Virus record (IMG/VR): IMGVR_UViG_3300042890_001520
Location: 1 to 36,565 of that record
Source of the DNA: a virus
Direction: 5' to 3' (one strand)
DNA: 36,565 bases
The notes below the pieces were generated by a model. It was not told where the DNA came from. It saw only the letters and a program-made list of their open reading frames with translations, and ran no database searches. Both the position numbers and the translations under genes were made by a program. Shown piece by piece: positions 7,224 through 13,865 of this stretch. Each line of letters starts with the position of its first letter. Positions within the stretch are counted from its first letter, which is position 1.

Positions 7224-9449
7224 ATTAAACGACTACTAAGAATAGTAACGGCCACAGTCTTAGCCTTTGGCTGGCTACTTATAGCCCCCCAGGAAGCCCA
7301 CTCTGATGATCCACTCACAGTAGCAGCCCAAGAAATACAGGAACTTAACGATAGCGTAGATGACCTTGGCTATCAGGATAACTTTATAGATCTTATAGAG
7401 ATAGCAGAAAATAAGTTTGCCTCAGCCACAAATGCGAAGGAACTTAAAGATGATGCCTATGATGCCCACGAAGATGCAGTAGAAGCAGAAGCCACAGCCT
7501 TAGAATCAAAGAACCTTGCTCAGTCAAATGTGGATGGGCAGACAGCCACAGTAGCCTTAGCCCTTGAACATAAAGACAATGCTCTTGAAGAAAGAAACGA
7601 TGCACAGGATGCTCTCAGCATAGCCAATATTAATGTTCAAACTACTCAATCAAGTATGCAGAGTGCTGGAGGAACAGGTTTGGCATACACTGTTTATACT
7701 CTTGTTAGACAGGGTAATGTTGCTACCCCAGGATCTGTTCTTTGTTCTGGTACTTGGAACTCAAGCCACATGCAACTACCAGTTTGTGGTAACAGATACG
7801 AAAACTTTATAGTTAAATTTACTGGTCAAATAACAGTACCGTCCTGGTTCACATCAACATATTTTGCAGGATATACAGATGATGGATTTAGAATGTATGT
7901 AGACGGAAATCTTGCAATAGATCAATGGATAGAGCAAGGAACTACTTGGAGCGATTATTCACCAGTATATGATGTTAGCGAAGATAAAACATTGAGTGTA
8001 GAGATTTGGTGGTATAACGGTGGAGGACCAGGATCTTATCATCTTGGATGGGCAATTCCTGGAGGATGGACTGGAGCAGGCTGCGACTATGCTGGAGATC
8101 CAAGAGTGTGGGGACAAAACTTTAGTTGTAATCTTAATACATTTTCCTCTGGATCAGGACCAACCCAAGCACAGACAGATGCTTACAATGATGCTGTTGC
8201 AGCAAAGGATATAGCACAAACAAACTATAACAATAAGTTGGCAGTATACAATGACAAACTAAGCGTATACAACTCTGAGAATGCAACACTGTCATCAATG
8301 AATCAGGTTTTGCAAACTAAGACACAGGAACATCTTGATGCCGTTGCAGATACAGAAGATGCTTTAGAGTTAAAGAATAGCAAAATAGAAATATACAATC
8401 AGTCAATAATTGATTTAAATAATGCTATTGATGACGCATGGCGTTACTATGATGAGCAACTACAAAGAGAAATTCAGTCTGCCATTGCTCAAGCAGCAGC
8501 CAACGCTGCAGCCAATCAGCCTACTCCAGAACCAACTCCAGAAACAAGCCCTGAACCAAGTCCTAAGCCTACAGAAGAACCTACAGAAGAACCTACAGAA
8601 GAACCTACAGAGGAACCAAGCCCTGAACCAACAGAAGAGCCAACTCCAACTCCAACTCCAAAGCCTACAGAGGAAACAAAGCCTACTCCTACGCCAAAGC
8701 CATCCCCAAAGCCTACAGAGGAACCTACGGAGGAGCCTACAGAGGAGCCAACTCCTGAACCTACAATAGAACCTACACCAGATCCAGAACCAACTACAGA
8801 ACCAACTACAGAGCCTACTGAGGAACCCACAGAAGAGCCTACTCCTGAACCTTCACCAGAACCAGGACCAGATCCTGAGCCTGAAGAAAACCCATGGACT
8901 GAGCCAGATGTAGAAGTTAAAGATGAGGTTTTAGCAGAACTTATTCCTGAAAAGGGTACAGGAACAGCAGAAGATTTATCTGGAGTTATTGCTAACCTTA
9001 CAAGCAAGGATAATAAGTTAGTTACACTTTCTGCTGAACAAGTCACAGCAGTAAGTCAAACCCTTAAAGCATTGACGCAAGAAGCAAAAGTAGAAGTTGC
9101 AGAAGACCTTGGTATTAAGCCGTCAGAAGTTGCAGAGATTGCTGAGCAGATGAAGTCTAACCCAGCACTTGCTGAAGCATTTGTTGAGTTTACTGACAGA
9201 GCAGAATCAGCAGGGGATACACCAATGCCATTTACATTAGCAGATGCAGTAACAGAGGTACAAACAGAGGCATTCTTAGCAGACCCACTTGGAGCAGTCT
9301 TTGCAGTGGACCCAGTAGAACTACTATCTAATTTCTCTGAGTTAGGTAGCGACATGACAGATGATCAGAGAGAAAAAGCGCAAGAAGTAATTGTCCCAGT
9401 GATCATCGTATCACAAATTGCAGGGGCAATGATAAGGAGGAACAAATGA
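7224..9449 (+). CDS. Surface-anchored PA14 / Pro-Thr-Glu-repeat protein, ATT start
   Basis: The open frame begins before any ATG, GTG or TTG; the best start is ATT at 7224, seven bases after AGGGGG. This gives 741 aa with a good signal peptide (KRLLRI, then a hydrophobic core ending near 'EAHSDD'). Order of parts: coiled coil about 35-145; PA14-like carbohydrate-binding domain about 190-290 ('DDGFRMYVDGNLAIDQW'); second coiled coil about 320-430; Pro-Thr-Glu repeats about 432-556; a helical acidic domain; and a C-terminal hydrophobic segment ('VIVPVIIVSQIAGAM') followed by RRNK, which would anchor it in the membrane. This is a wall-spanning adhesin layout, odd for a phage. The next gene overlaps by 4 bp. 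Confidence 0.82.
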   Translation: MKRLLRIVTATVLAFGWLLIAPQEAHSDDPLTVAAQEIQELNDSVDDLGYQDNFIDLIEIAENKFASATNAKELKDDAYDAHEDAVEAEATALESKNLAQSNVDGQTATVALALEHKDNALEERNDAQDALSIANINVQTTQSSMQSAGGTGLAYTVYTLVRQGNVATPGSVLCSGTWNSSHMQLPVCGNRYENFIVKFTGQITVPSWFTSTYFAGYTDDGFRMYVDGNLAIDQWIEQGTTWSDYSPVYDVSEDKTLSVEIWWYNGGGPGSYHLGWAIPGGWTGAGCDYAGDPRVWGQNFSCNLNTFSSGSGPTQAQTDAYNDAVAAKDIAQTNYNNKLAVYNDKLSVYNSENATLSSMNQVLQTKTQEHLDAVADTEDALELKNSKIEIYNQSIIDLNNAIDDAWRYYDEQLQREIQSAIAQAAANAAANQPTPEPTPETSPEPSPKPTEEPTEEPTEEPTEEPSPEPTEEPTPTPTPKPTEETKPTPTPKPSPKPTEEPTEEPTEEPTPEPTIEPTPDPEPTTEPTTEPTEEPTEEPTPEPSPEPGPDPEPEENPWTEPDVEVKDEVLAELIPEKGTGTAEDLSGVIANLTSKDNKLVTLSAEQVTAVSQTLKALTQEAKVEVAEDLGIKPSEVAEIAEQMKSNPALAEAFVEFTDRAESAGDTPMPFTLADAVTEVQTEAFLADPLGAVFAVDPVELLSNFSELGSDMTDDQREKAQEVIVPVIIVSQIAGAMIRRNK
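8520..8890 (+). repeat. Degenerate tandem repeat encoding PT-E-EP / PEPT units
   Basis: Coding minisatellite: repeated 12-bp units of the type CCTACAGAAGAA and CCTACAGAGGAG mixed with PEPSPEP and PTPTPKP units. It encodes an extended Pro/Thr/Glu stalk that could cross the cell wall. Such repeats change length easily by slippage. Confidence 0.9.
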
Positions 9450-9673
9450 AAATAATCAATAAGGCCATAAACCTGGTAGGCAAAATGCTAAAGGGATTAA
9501 TGAAATGGTTTAAAGATGCAGGAATGGAATTAATTGCACAGGCATTTACCCTCCTTGGCTTCTTTATTGCATGGCTAACTTTGACGGGATCAGCAAGAGA
9601 CATTGTTGGTATTGCAGTACTTGCAACCACAGTAATCTGGCTTATCACAATCCCGCTAAGAAAGGAGGACTAA
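9446..9673 (+). CDS. Small membrane protein, holin-like, 75 aa
   Basis: Starts inside the previous stop (ATGA overlap) after an AGGAGG site. An amphipathic basic N-terminal part (KAINLVGKMLKGLMKWFKD) is followed by two hydrophobic segments at about residues 29-47 and 52-69 and a charged C-terminus (RKED). The size and two-helix layout, and the neighbouring 94-aa membrane protein, fit a holin or holin-partner. A membrane partner of the anchored PA14 protein is another possibility. Confidence 0.65.
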   Translation: MKIINKAINLVGKMLKGLMKWFKDAGMELIAQAFTLLGFFIAWLTLTGSARDIVGIAVLATTVIWLITIPLRKED

Positions 9674-9675
9674 AC

Positions 9676-9960
9676 ATGGCAACTAAAAAGGTAGTAGAGC
9701 CTCCTAAGAAGGAGCACCCACAAAAGGCAATCACTAATATTTTAATGAGAATCCTAGCAGTCTTTGCAGCATCTGGTCTGTCAGTACTTGGTGCTGGGGC
9801 AGTGGTTGGAATTGACACAATGCAGGCAGTATTCTTAGCAGGACTATTAGGCGTAGCAACAGTCATTGAAAGACTGGCAAGGGCTTTTTTGGACGATGGA
9901 AAACTCACATTGGCAGAGATCAATGATGCGTTTAAGACGGTAGACAAAAAGGCTAATTAG
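9676..9960 (+). CDS. Holin-like membrane protein, 94 aa
   Basis: The ATG at 9676 follows an AGGAGG site. Basic N-terminus (KKVVEPPKKEHPQK), hydrophobic segments at about residues 23-42 and 46-61, then 'ERLARAFLDDGKLTLAEIND', a soluble tail motif I recognise from putative holins of actinobacteriophages (DGKLT-x-x-EIN). It would form the membrane lesion that releases endolysin. The endolysin gene lies about 2.5 kb downstream rather than next to it, so the assignment is probable, not certain. Confidence 0.7.
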   Translation: MATKKVVEPPKKEHPQKAITNILMRILAVFAASGLSVLGAGAVVGIDTMQAVFLAGLLGVATVIERLARAFLDDGKLTLAEINDAFKTVDKKAN

Positions 9961-9976
9961 TCATTATTGACGGTAG

Positions 9977-10006
9977 TTGACAGCCCTCTCTAGGCAATGG
10001 TATACT
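9977..10006 (+). promoter_or_regulatory. Promoter TTGACA-18-TATACT (extended)
   Basis: TTGACA at 9977-9982, an 18-bp spacer, and TATACT at 10001-10006 preceded by TGG. Consensus-like promoter for the protease gene at 10038. Confidence 0.85.
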
Positions 10007-10032
10007 TAAGTATCACCTATCTGGAGAGGGCT
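9982..10032. repeat. Inverted repeat bracketing the protease promoter -10 (possible operator)
   Basis: AGCCCTCTC at 9982-9990 and GAGAGGGCT at 10024-10032 are perfect 9-bp inverted copies flanking the -10 box; the match continues imperfectly outwards (GACAG versus CTGTC). The right arm includes the ribosome-binding site. The left arm lies upstream of the transcript start, so an RNA hairpin is impossible and a DNA-level role (operator, looping) is more likely. Confidence 0.55.
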
Positions 10033-10037
10033 CTGTC

Positions 10038-10562
10038 ATGACCTGTATTGCAGTTGTACGCCATGAAGATAAAATTTACATGGCTGGAGATCGTGGAGCA
10101 TCAGATGATGGTACCATTCTAGCACTTGAAGCACCAAAGGTTTGGAAGATAGGTCCATACTTAATTGGATATGCTGGATCAATGGACGGAGAAAGAATCC
10201 GTTACAACTTTAAACCAACTGCACCTAACATTAAAGATACAGATAGGTTTATGCAGACAAGGTTTATTAAAGAACTGCGTGAATTCTATAATGAGTTCTG
10301 GGTAGACACATCTAAAGATGGAGACCTTGGTTTAATTATTGCAGTTCGTGGAAACATCTATGAACACAGTTCTGGAGATATGTCTTTATCTAAGTACACA
10401 CTTCCATATCTTGCCATGGGCTCTGGCGCAGAGTATGCTTATGGGGTTTTGTATGCAACAGATAAGCAGAAAAATGCAAGGAATAGAGTAATGCAAGCAG
10501 TAAATGCTGCTATTAAATTTAACCCATCATGCATGGGACCAGTTGACATCATAAGCGCTTAG
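10038..10562 (+). CDS. Proteasome-beta/HslV-like Ntn peptidase
   Basis: A 174-aa N-terminal-nucleophile hydrolase. After removal of Met1 the chain starts with Thr (T1), and Asp and Lys fall exactly at positions 17 ('AGDRGAS') and 33 ('APKVWKIG'): the T1/D17/K33 triad of proteasome beta subunits and HslV. The following 'YLIGYAGSMDGE' matches the conserved G-x-AGS region. Length fits HslV (about 175 aa). No ATPase partner such as HslU is visible, so it may work with a host unfoldase, act alone, or serve in virion maturation. The start follows a GGAGAGGG site and has its own consensus promoter. Confidence 0.85.
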   Translation: MTCIAVVRHEDKIYMAGDRGASDDGTILALEAPKVWKIGPYLIGYAGSMDGERIRYNFKPTAPNIKDTDRFMQTRFIKELREFYNEFWVDTSKDGDLGLIIAVRGNIYEHSSGDMSLSKYTLPYLAMGSGAEYAYGVLYATDKQKNARNRVMQAVNAAIKFNPSCMGPVDIISA

Positions 10563-10571
10563 GGGTATACT
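10543..10571 (+). promoter_or_regulatory. Leaderless promoter TTGACA-17-TATACT
   Basis: TTGACA at 10543-10548, a 17-bp spacer, TATACT at 10566-10571, then six bases and the ATG at 10578. Transcription should begin at the start codon itself. It lies in the end of the Ntn-hydrolase gene. Confidence 0.85.
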
Positions 10572-10577
10572 TATAAT

Positions 10578-10796
10578 ATGAGCGAAGAATTTGAAGAGAT
10601 CCTAAAGGACATTCAGAACATAGAGTCAGACTTTGATGAGTTTGAGATCTGGCTTGAAAACGGAATTGAGCGGGGATGGGTAACAGAGCCGTTCTGCAAT
10701 ACTCATGAGGGAGATCCCTATATGACAGATGAAGAACAACAAGAATGGGAAGAGGGCGGAGACCCTTGCCAAGTAGTTTTAAAAATCAAACAATAA
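10578..10796 (+). CDS. Acidic conserved phage/actinobacterial hypothetical, 72 aa (leaderless)
   Basis: A small, very acidic protein whose C-terminal half 'GWVTEPFCNTHEGDPYMTDE' and 'GGDPCQVVLKI' I recognise as a pattern common in small uncharacterised proteins of actinobacteria and their phages. Conserved Cys, His, Asp and a second Cys suggest a metal site. No Shine-Dalgarno site precedes the ATG; the promoter spacing predicts a leaderless mRNA. Function unknown. Confidence 0.82.
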   Translation: MSEEFEEILKDIQNIESDFDEFEIWLENGIERGWVTEPFCNTHEGDPYMTDEEQQEWEEGGDPCQVVLKIKQ

Positions 10797-10815
10797 CAAC
10801 AACAAGGAGAACACA

Positions 10816-11694
10816 ATGAAGAAGACACTACTAGCACTACTATCAATCGCAATTGCATTTACAGCACTTGCACCAGCACAGGCACAAGATCAAAAGGTTT
10901 TGGCTATTATTGACACAGCCATTGATTCAAAAAATTTCTCATCTATTATTTATGAAGTATGTTTCTCACAAAACCTATCTTGTCCAAACAAGACTAACTT
11001 TGTAGAGGGTCCAGGCGCAGCCAGCGCAGTTGTATGGCCAAAATCTCTCAATGACGGAACACACCACGGAGACTGGATGACAAAGGCAGCGCTCAAGGTT
11101 GATCCTAGCGTAAAGATTGTTTTTATTAGATACTCAAATGTTACCGCTTCAGGCTCTTCAGCAAACAGACCAGAGTCTTTGGTCGCTGCAATTGATTGGG
11201 TATCAAAAAACTCAGATAAGTATAGTATTGACGCACTATCTATTAGTCAGGCTGCAGTAGATACAGGAAACCTTAGTCGATGCAATGTAAATAGTCCAAA
11301 CTTTGACAATGTCACTACTGGAGCAGTTTCTTTATTAAACGCAAAGAATATTCCAGTATTTGTTGCAACAGGAAATCATGCTCGATCTGATGTTATTGGT
11401 TGGCCTGCATGTACTCCTGGGGCTATTGGTGTTGGAGCATTAACTACAGCCACATCTTTGCTACTTGAAAAAGCAACAAACAGAGGTCCTGGACTCGATA
11501 TTGTTACATTCGGAGCATTAGAAATTTACAAGGGAACTATTCCTACTGCTAAGTTTAATCTTTCTGGATCTTCAGGAGCCACAGTTGTTTCAGCAACAAC
11601 ATACTTAAAAAATAATACATACAAAACTTTTCAAGAGTATTTTAATGCTCTTCCAAAGATTGTAATTAATACAGTTTCGTATAGTCGCAACTAG
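10816..11694 (+). CDS. Secreted subtilisin-like serine protease (S8)
   Basis: A 292-aa subtilase with a Sec signal peptide (MKKTLLALL, cleavage near 'AQA' at residue 23). The triad is readable: D33 in 'VLAIIDTAID', H84 in 'GTHHGDWM' and S253 in 'NLSGSSGATVVSA', plus the oxyanion Asn N187 in 'VFVATGNHAR'. No prodomain is seen between signal peptide and catalytic domain. It would act outside the cytoplasm, for example on host surface proteins or on the neighbouring phage-encoded surface proteins. A good AAGGAG site precedes the ATG. Exported proteases are rare in phages, so host origin is likely. Confidence 0.88.
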   Translation: MKKTLLALLSIAIAFTALAPAQAQDQKVLAIIDTAIDSKNFSSIIYEVCFSQNLSCPNKTNFVEGPGAASAVVWPKSLNDGTHHGDWMTKAALKVDPSVKIVFIRYSNVTASGSSANRPESLVAAIDWVSKNSDKYSIDALSISQAAVDTGNLSRCNVNSPNFDNVTTGAVSLLNAKNIPVFVATGNHARSDVIGWPACTPGAIGVGALTTATSLLLEKATNRGPGLDIVTFGALEIYKGTIPTAKFNLSGSSGATVVSATTYLKNNTYKTFQEYFNALPKIVINTVSYSRN

Positions 11695-11729
11695 ACGAAT
11701 GTCCTGGGCATGACTAAAACTGCCTTCTA

Positions 11730-11802
11730 TGCCCTATAACTCAGATGGTAGAGTGCCGAACTGTTAATTCGGATGTCCCTGGATCGAGGCCAGGTGGGGC
11801 AG
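11730..11802 (+). tRNA. tRNA-Asn (GTT)
   Basis: Complete cloverleaf: 7-bp acceptor (TGCCCTA with TGGGGCA), D arm with CTC/GAG, anticodon stem CCGAA/TTCGG around loop CTGTTAA (anticodon GTT at 11763-11765), T stem CCTGG/CCAGG. No 3' CCA is encoded. The T loop is ATCGAGG rather than the usual TTCGANN. Confidence 0.93.
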
Positions 11803-11826
11803 CGGAAAACTACCGAAAGGAACACA

Positions 11827-12414
11827 ATGCAATTTCAACCAACAAGCAGACAAGAAGAGTTTGTTATAGACCTCATGGATCAAAAAACTGGGGGATACTA
11901 TGTAGAACTAGGAGCATATCACTCTAAAAATGGTAGCAATACATATAGACTAGAAACAGAGTTTGACTGGAATGGCGTATCCTTTGAGATAGTTCCAGAA
12001 CTACATAAAGAAATAACAGAAAACAGAAAGAACCCTTGCATCCTTGGAGATGCCACAAAGTTTGATTACATTAAATACTTTGAAGAAAATAATTTTCCTA
12101 ATCAGATAGATTACTTGCAGGTTGATATTGATTCTGGATACAAACTTAACGGAAGGCCAGACGGAAATCATTATCTATCTTTGCATGGATTGATTGCAGT
12201 ACCGCTAAATAAATACAGGTTTACGGTTATTACATTTGAGCATGATGCAAACATGTACTGGAGAAATATTGCAATGAGAGATGCTCAAAGAGAGATTTTG
12301 GATTCATTAGGTTATTCATTGGTAGTAAGAGAGTACCATGAAGATTGGTGGGTGGATCCAAATATTGTTGATTTAGAAAAATATAGAAAACACTTTAAGT
12401 GGGAAACCCTATAG
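11827..12414 (+). CDS. FkbM-like SAM-dependent methyltransferase
   Basis: A 195-aa protein starting after GAAAGGAACAC. 'GGYYVELGAYHSKNGSNTYR' followed by 'LETEFDWNGVSFEIVPEL' matches the SAM-binding start of FkbM-type methyltransferases (G-x-x-VE-x-GA-x-D-G-x-x-x-SNT-x-x-LE). The Asp of 'ILGDATKFD' and 'DYLQVDIDS' continue the Rossmann core, and 'VITFEHD' is a typical later strand. FkbM enzymes usually O-methylate sugars or polyketides; here glycan modification is plausible given other carbohydrate-type genes. It begins 25 bp after the tRNA. Confidence 0.78.
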   Translation: MQFQPTSRQEEFVIDLMDQKTGGYYVELGAYHSKNGSNTYRLETEFDWNGVSFEIVPELHKEITENRKNPCILGDATKFDYIKYFEENNFPNQIDYLQVDIDSGYKLNGRPDGNHYLSLHGLIAVPLNKYRFTVITFEHDANMYWRNIAMRDAQREILDSLGYSLVVREYHEDWWVDPNIVDLEKYRKHFKWETL

Positions 12415-12430
12415 GCAGGGCAACGCCTAT
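12411..12430. repeat. 6-bp inverted repeat at gene end (ATAGGC/GCCTAT)
   Basis: ATAGGC at 12411-12416, including the methyltransferase stop, and GCCTAT at 12425-12430 with an 8-nt loop, just upstream of the -10 at 12436. No T run follows, so this is a weak terminator or a regulatory palindrome. Confidence 0.4.
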
Positions 12431-12432
12431 TG

Positions 12433-12441
12433 TGATATAAT
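12433..12441 (+). promoter_or_regulatory. Extended -10 promoter TGA-TATAAT for endolysin
   Basis: TGA-TATAAT at 12433-12441, followed by a near-perfect AAGGAGGT ribosome-binding site at 12458-12465 and ATG at 12471. Confidence 0.75.
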
Positions 12442-12470
12442 AAGATAAAGATACCTATAAGGAGGTAATC

Positions 12471-13109
12471 ATGGCTGCAAAAGGATCAGTAGAAGCAATT
12501 ATAGAGGTTGCAAAAAAAGAATTGGGCACAATTGAAGGCCCTAAAGATAACGAAACAAAGTACGGAGCATGGATCAAGGTTAATTTCCAACCATGGTGCC
12601 AGTCATTCGTTTCTTGGACAGCATTTACTGCGGGAGTAAAGTCATTCCCTAAGTCTGCATCAACAGTAGCAGCAGCAGATTGGTTTAAGAAGGCTGAGCG
12701 TTGGTCAGATGCTCGTAATGATGATCCAACACCAGGAGACTGGATCTATTTTGATTTCCCAGAAGATGGCGTAAATCGTATTTCACATGTTGGTCTTTGC
12801 ATTAAGAACAACGGCGATGGAACAATTCAAGTTATTGAAGGAAACACTTCAGGAACTGCAAAGGGAGATCAGCGCAACGGCGGAATGTGTGTTGAGAAGA
12901 CTCGTGCATATGTGAAGAACAATAAGAAGAAGTTAGTTAACGCCGTAGTTGGTTGGGGTCGTCCAGTATACACTGGAGAAGAAAATGCTCCACTACTAAA
13001 CAAGGTAACAGCATCTGCAACAACATCAACACCAGCACCAAAGAAGGCTGCAAAGCCTGCTGCAAAGAAGTCATCTGGTGGCGGAGGAAAGGCTCAGGTA
13101 GCACTATAA
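12471..13109 (+). CDS. CHAP-domain endolysin
   Basis: A 212-aa cell-wall hydrolase. The CHAP (NlpC/P60-related) domain spans about residues 5-155: nucleophile C43 in 'QPWCQSFVSW', H106 in 'NRISHVGL', and the third polar residue around E123/N125 in 'VIEGNTSG'. 'TPGDWIYFDF' is the typical CHAP strand before the His. It would cleave peptidoglycan as amidase or endopeptidase in the final lysis step. The C-terminal tail is low-complexity, Ala/Lys-rich and ends 'KKSSGGGGKAQVAL'; it may bind wall polymers by charge. No signal peptide, so holin-dependent release is expected. Very strong ribosome-binding site. Confidence 0.88.
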   Translation: MAAKGSVEAIIEVAKKELGTIEGPKDNETKYGAWIKVNFQPWCQSFVSWTAFTAGVKSFPKSASTVAAADWFKKAERWSDARNDDPTPGDWIYFDFPEDGVNRISHVGLCIKNNGDGTIQVIEGNTSGTAKGDQRNGGMCVEKTRAYVKNNKKKLVNAVVGWGRPVYTGEENAPLLNKVTASATTSTPAPKKAAKPAAKKSSGGGGKAQVAL

Positions 13110-13327
13110 TGGAATCTAAAAAGAAATCAGTACTAAAAACAATCAGTTGGCCATTTGTACATTTTACTTTTGTTTCTGGAATTTTATTTGCAGCAAGCCA
13201 TATAATTTATGGTGAGGCTGAATGGGAGTATGTTGGACTATATGCACTTTCATACATGGCATTAGAAATGACATTCTATTACCTACATGAGAGAGTCTGG
13301 GCAAAGTTTGGACACAAGGTAAAATAA
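13109..13327 (+). CDS. DUF2061-like membrane protein, divergent copy
   Basis: The 72-aa protein starts in the previous stop (TAATG). 'KKKSVLKTISWPFVHF' and 'MTFYYLHERVWAKFGHK' match the ends of DUF2061 proteins (KSxxKTxTWR ... YYxHERxW). Two hydrophobic helices lie between. It is the first of three relatives in this window (see 15259 and 15459); in this copy the usual TWR is SWP. Function of the family is unknown; it is a small inner-membrane protein. Confidence 0.72.
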   Translation: MESKKKSVLKTISWPFVHFTFVSGILFAASHIIYGEAEWEYVGLYALSYMALEMTFYYLHERVWAKFGHKVK

Positions 13328-13434
13328 TGCGTATTAAATTTATTAGGTTTGTTGTTAAAACACTTGGATATGAATGGGGTGGAGACAATCTCAATGCACC
13401 AGTCTGGACAGTAAAAGCAAAAAAGAAGAAGTAA
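13327..13434 (+). CDS. Basic micro-protein, 35 aa
   Basis: Begins in the previous stop (TAATG coupling). The product has a basic hydrophobic N-terminus (MRIKFIRFVVKTLGYEWGG) and a Lys-rich end (KAKKKK). No family recognised; kept because the start/stop coupling on both sides is tight and the next gene follows after 3 bp. Confidence 0.5.
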   Translation: MRIKFIRFVVKTLGYEWGGDNLNAPVWTVKAKKKK

Positions 13435-13437
13435 CGC

Positions 13438-13623
13438 ATGGCACTGTACGAATATGATTGCATGCCATGTGCAAAACGCTACACTAAAGAGCGTTCAATA
13501 AAAGATAACGATCCTGGATATGTCTGTGAGACTTGCAATCATACCTTAGTTCGTGTATACTCTAATGTAGGAGCAGTTTTCAACGGTAGTGGATTTTATT
13601 CCACTGATAATAGAAAGAAATAG
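13438..13623 (+). CDS. FmdB-family zinc-ribbon protein
   Basis: A 61-aa protein with the FmdB/CxxC_CXXC pattern: 'MALYEYDCMPCAKRYT' at the start (C8-x2-C11), the second pair in 'YVCETCNH', and the end 'VFNGSGFYSTDNRKK', typical of FmdB-like proteins (AF-x-G-x-GFYSTD). The family is common in actinobacteria and their phages and is described as a putative regulatory zinc ribbon. The exact role is unknown. Confidence 0.88.
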   Translation: MALYEYDCMPCAKRYTKERSIKDNDPGYVCETCNHTLVRVYSNVGAVFNGSGFYSTDNRKK

Positions 13624-13627
13624 GCAG

Positions 13628-13633
13628 TATACT
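13628..13633 (+). promoter_or_regulatory. -10 element TATACT
   Basis: TATACT at 13628-13633 lies 4 bp after the FmdB stop. ATG codons follow at once (13634) and after 9 bases (13643). No clear -35 box. Confidence 0.45.
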
Positions 13634-13864
13634 ATGAAGACAATGATTGATGAAGCAGTAGAAATAAAGCAGTGGAGACTATCTCCATTGGATAGGTGTG
13701 ACTCTTGTAGTGCGGAGGCTCTAGTTCAGGTAACTGGCATCTCTGGAGACCTAATGTTTTGTGGTCATCACTATAATAAGATTATGGATAGTTCTGAAGG
13801 ATATAAGAAGATGATGTCTTTTGCGCTTAGCATTGTTGACGAACGAGAAAAATTAGTTAGTTAA
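13634..13864 (+). CDS. DUF7455-like actinobacterial zinc protein
   Basis: The 76-aa protein has 'LSPLDRCDSCSAEALVQV' and 'GDLMFCGHHYNKI': the LxxxDRCDxCGAxAxVxV ... LxFCGHH pattern of a small actinobacterial family (DUF7455). Two CxxC-type and CGHH ligands would bind zinc. The start is uncertain: ATG 13634 sits directly on the -10 box, so ATG 13643 may be the true leaderless or near-leaderless start. The family is a strong pointer to an actinobacterial host. Role unknown. Confidence 0.82.
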   Translation: MKTMIDEAVEIKQWRLSPLDRCDSCSAEALVQVTGISGDLMFCGHHYNKIMDSSEGYKKMMSFALSIVDEREKLVS

Positions 13865-13865
13865 A

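Noticed and set aside
8422-8769. Gln/Leu-rich plus-strand ORF inside the PA14-repeat gene
   Set aside because: Out-of-frame reading of the repeat region; no ribosome-binding site.
8516-9046. A 176-aa minus-strand Gly/Ser/Val-rich ORF
   Set aside because: It is the reverse complement of the Pro-Thr-Glu repeat coding strand; low-complexity shadow.
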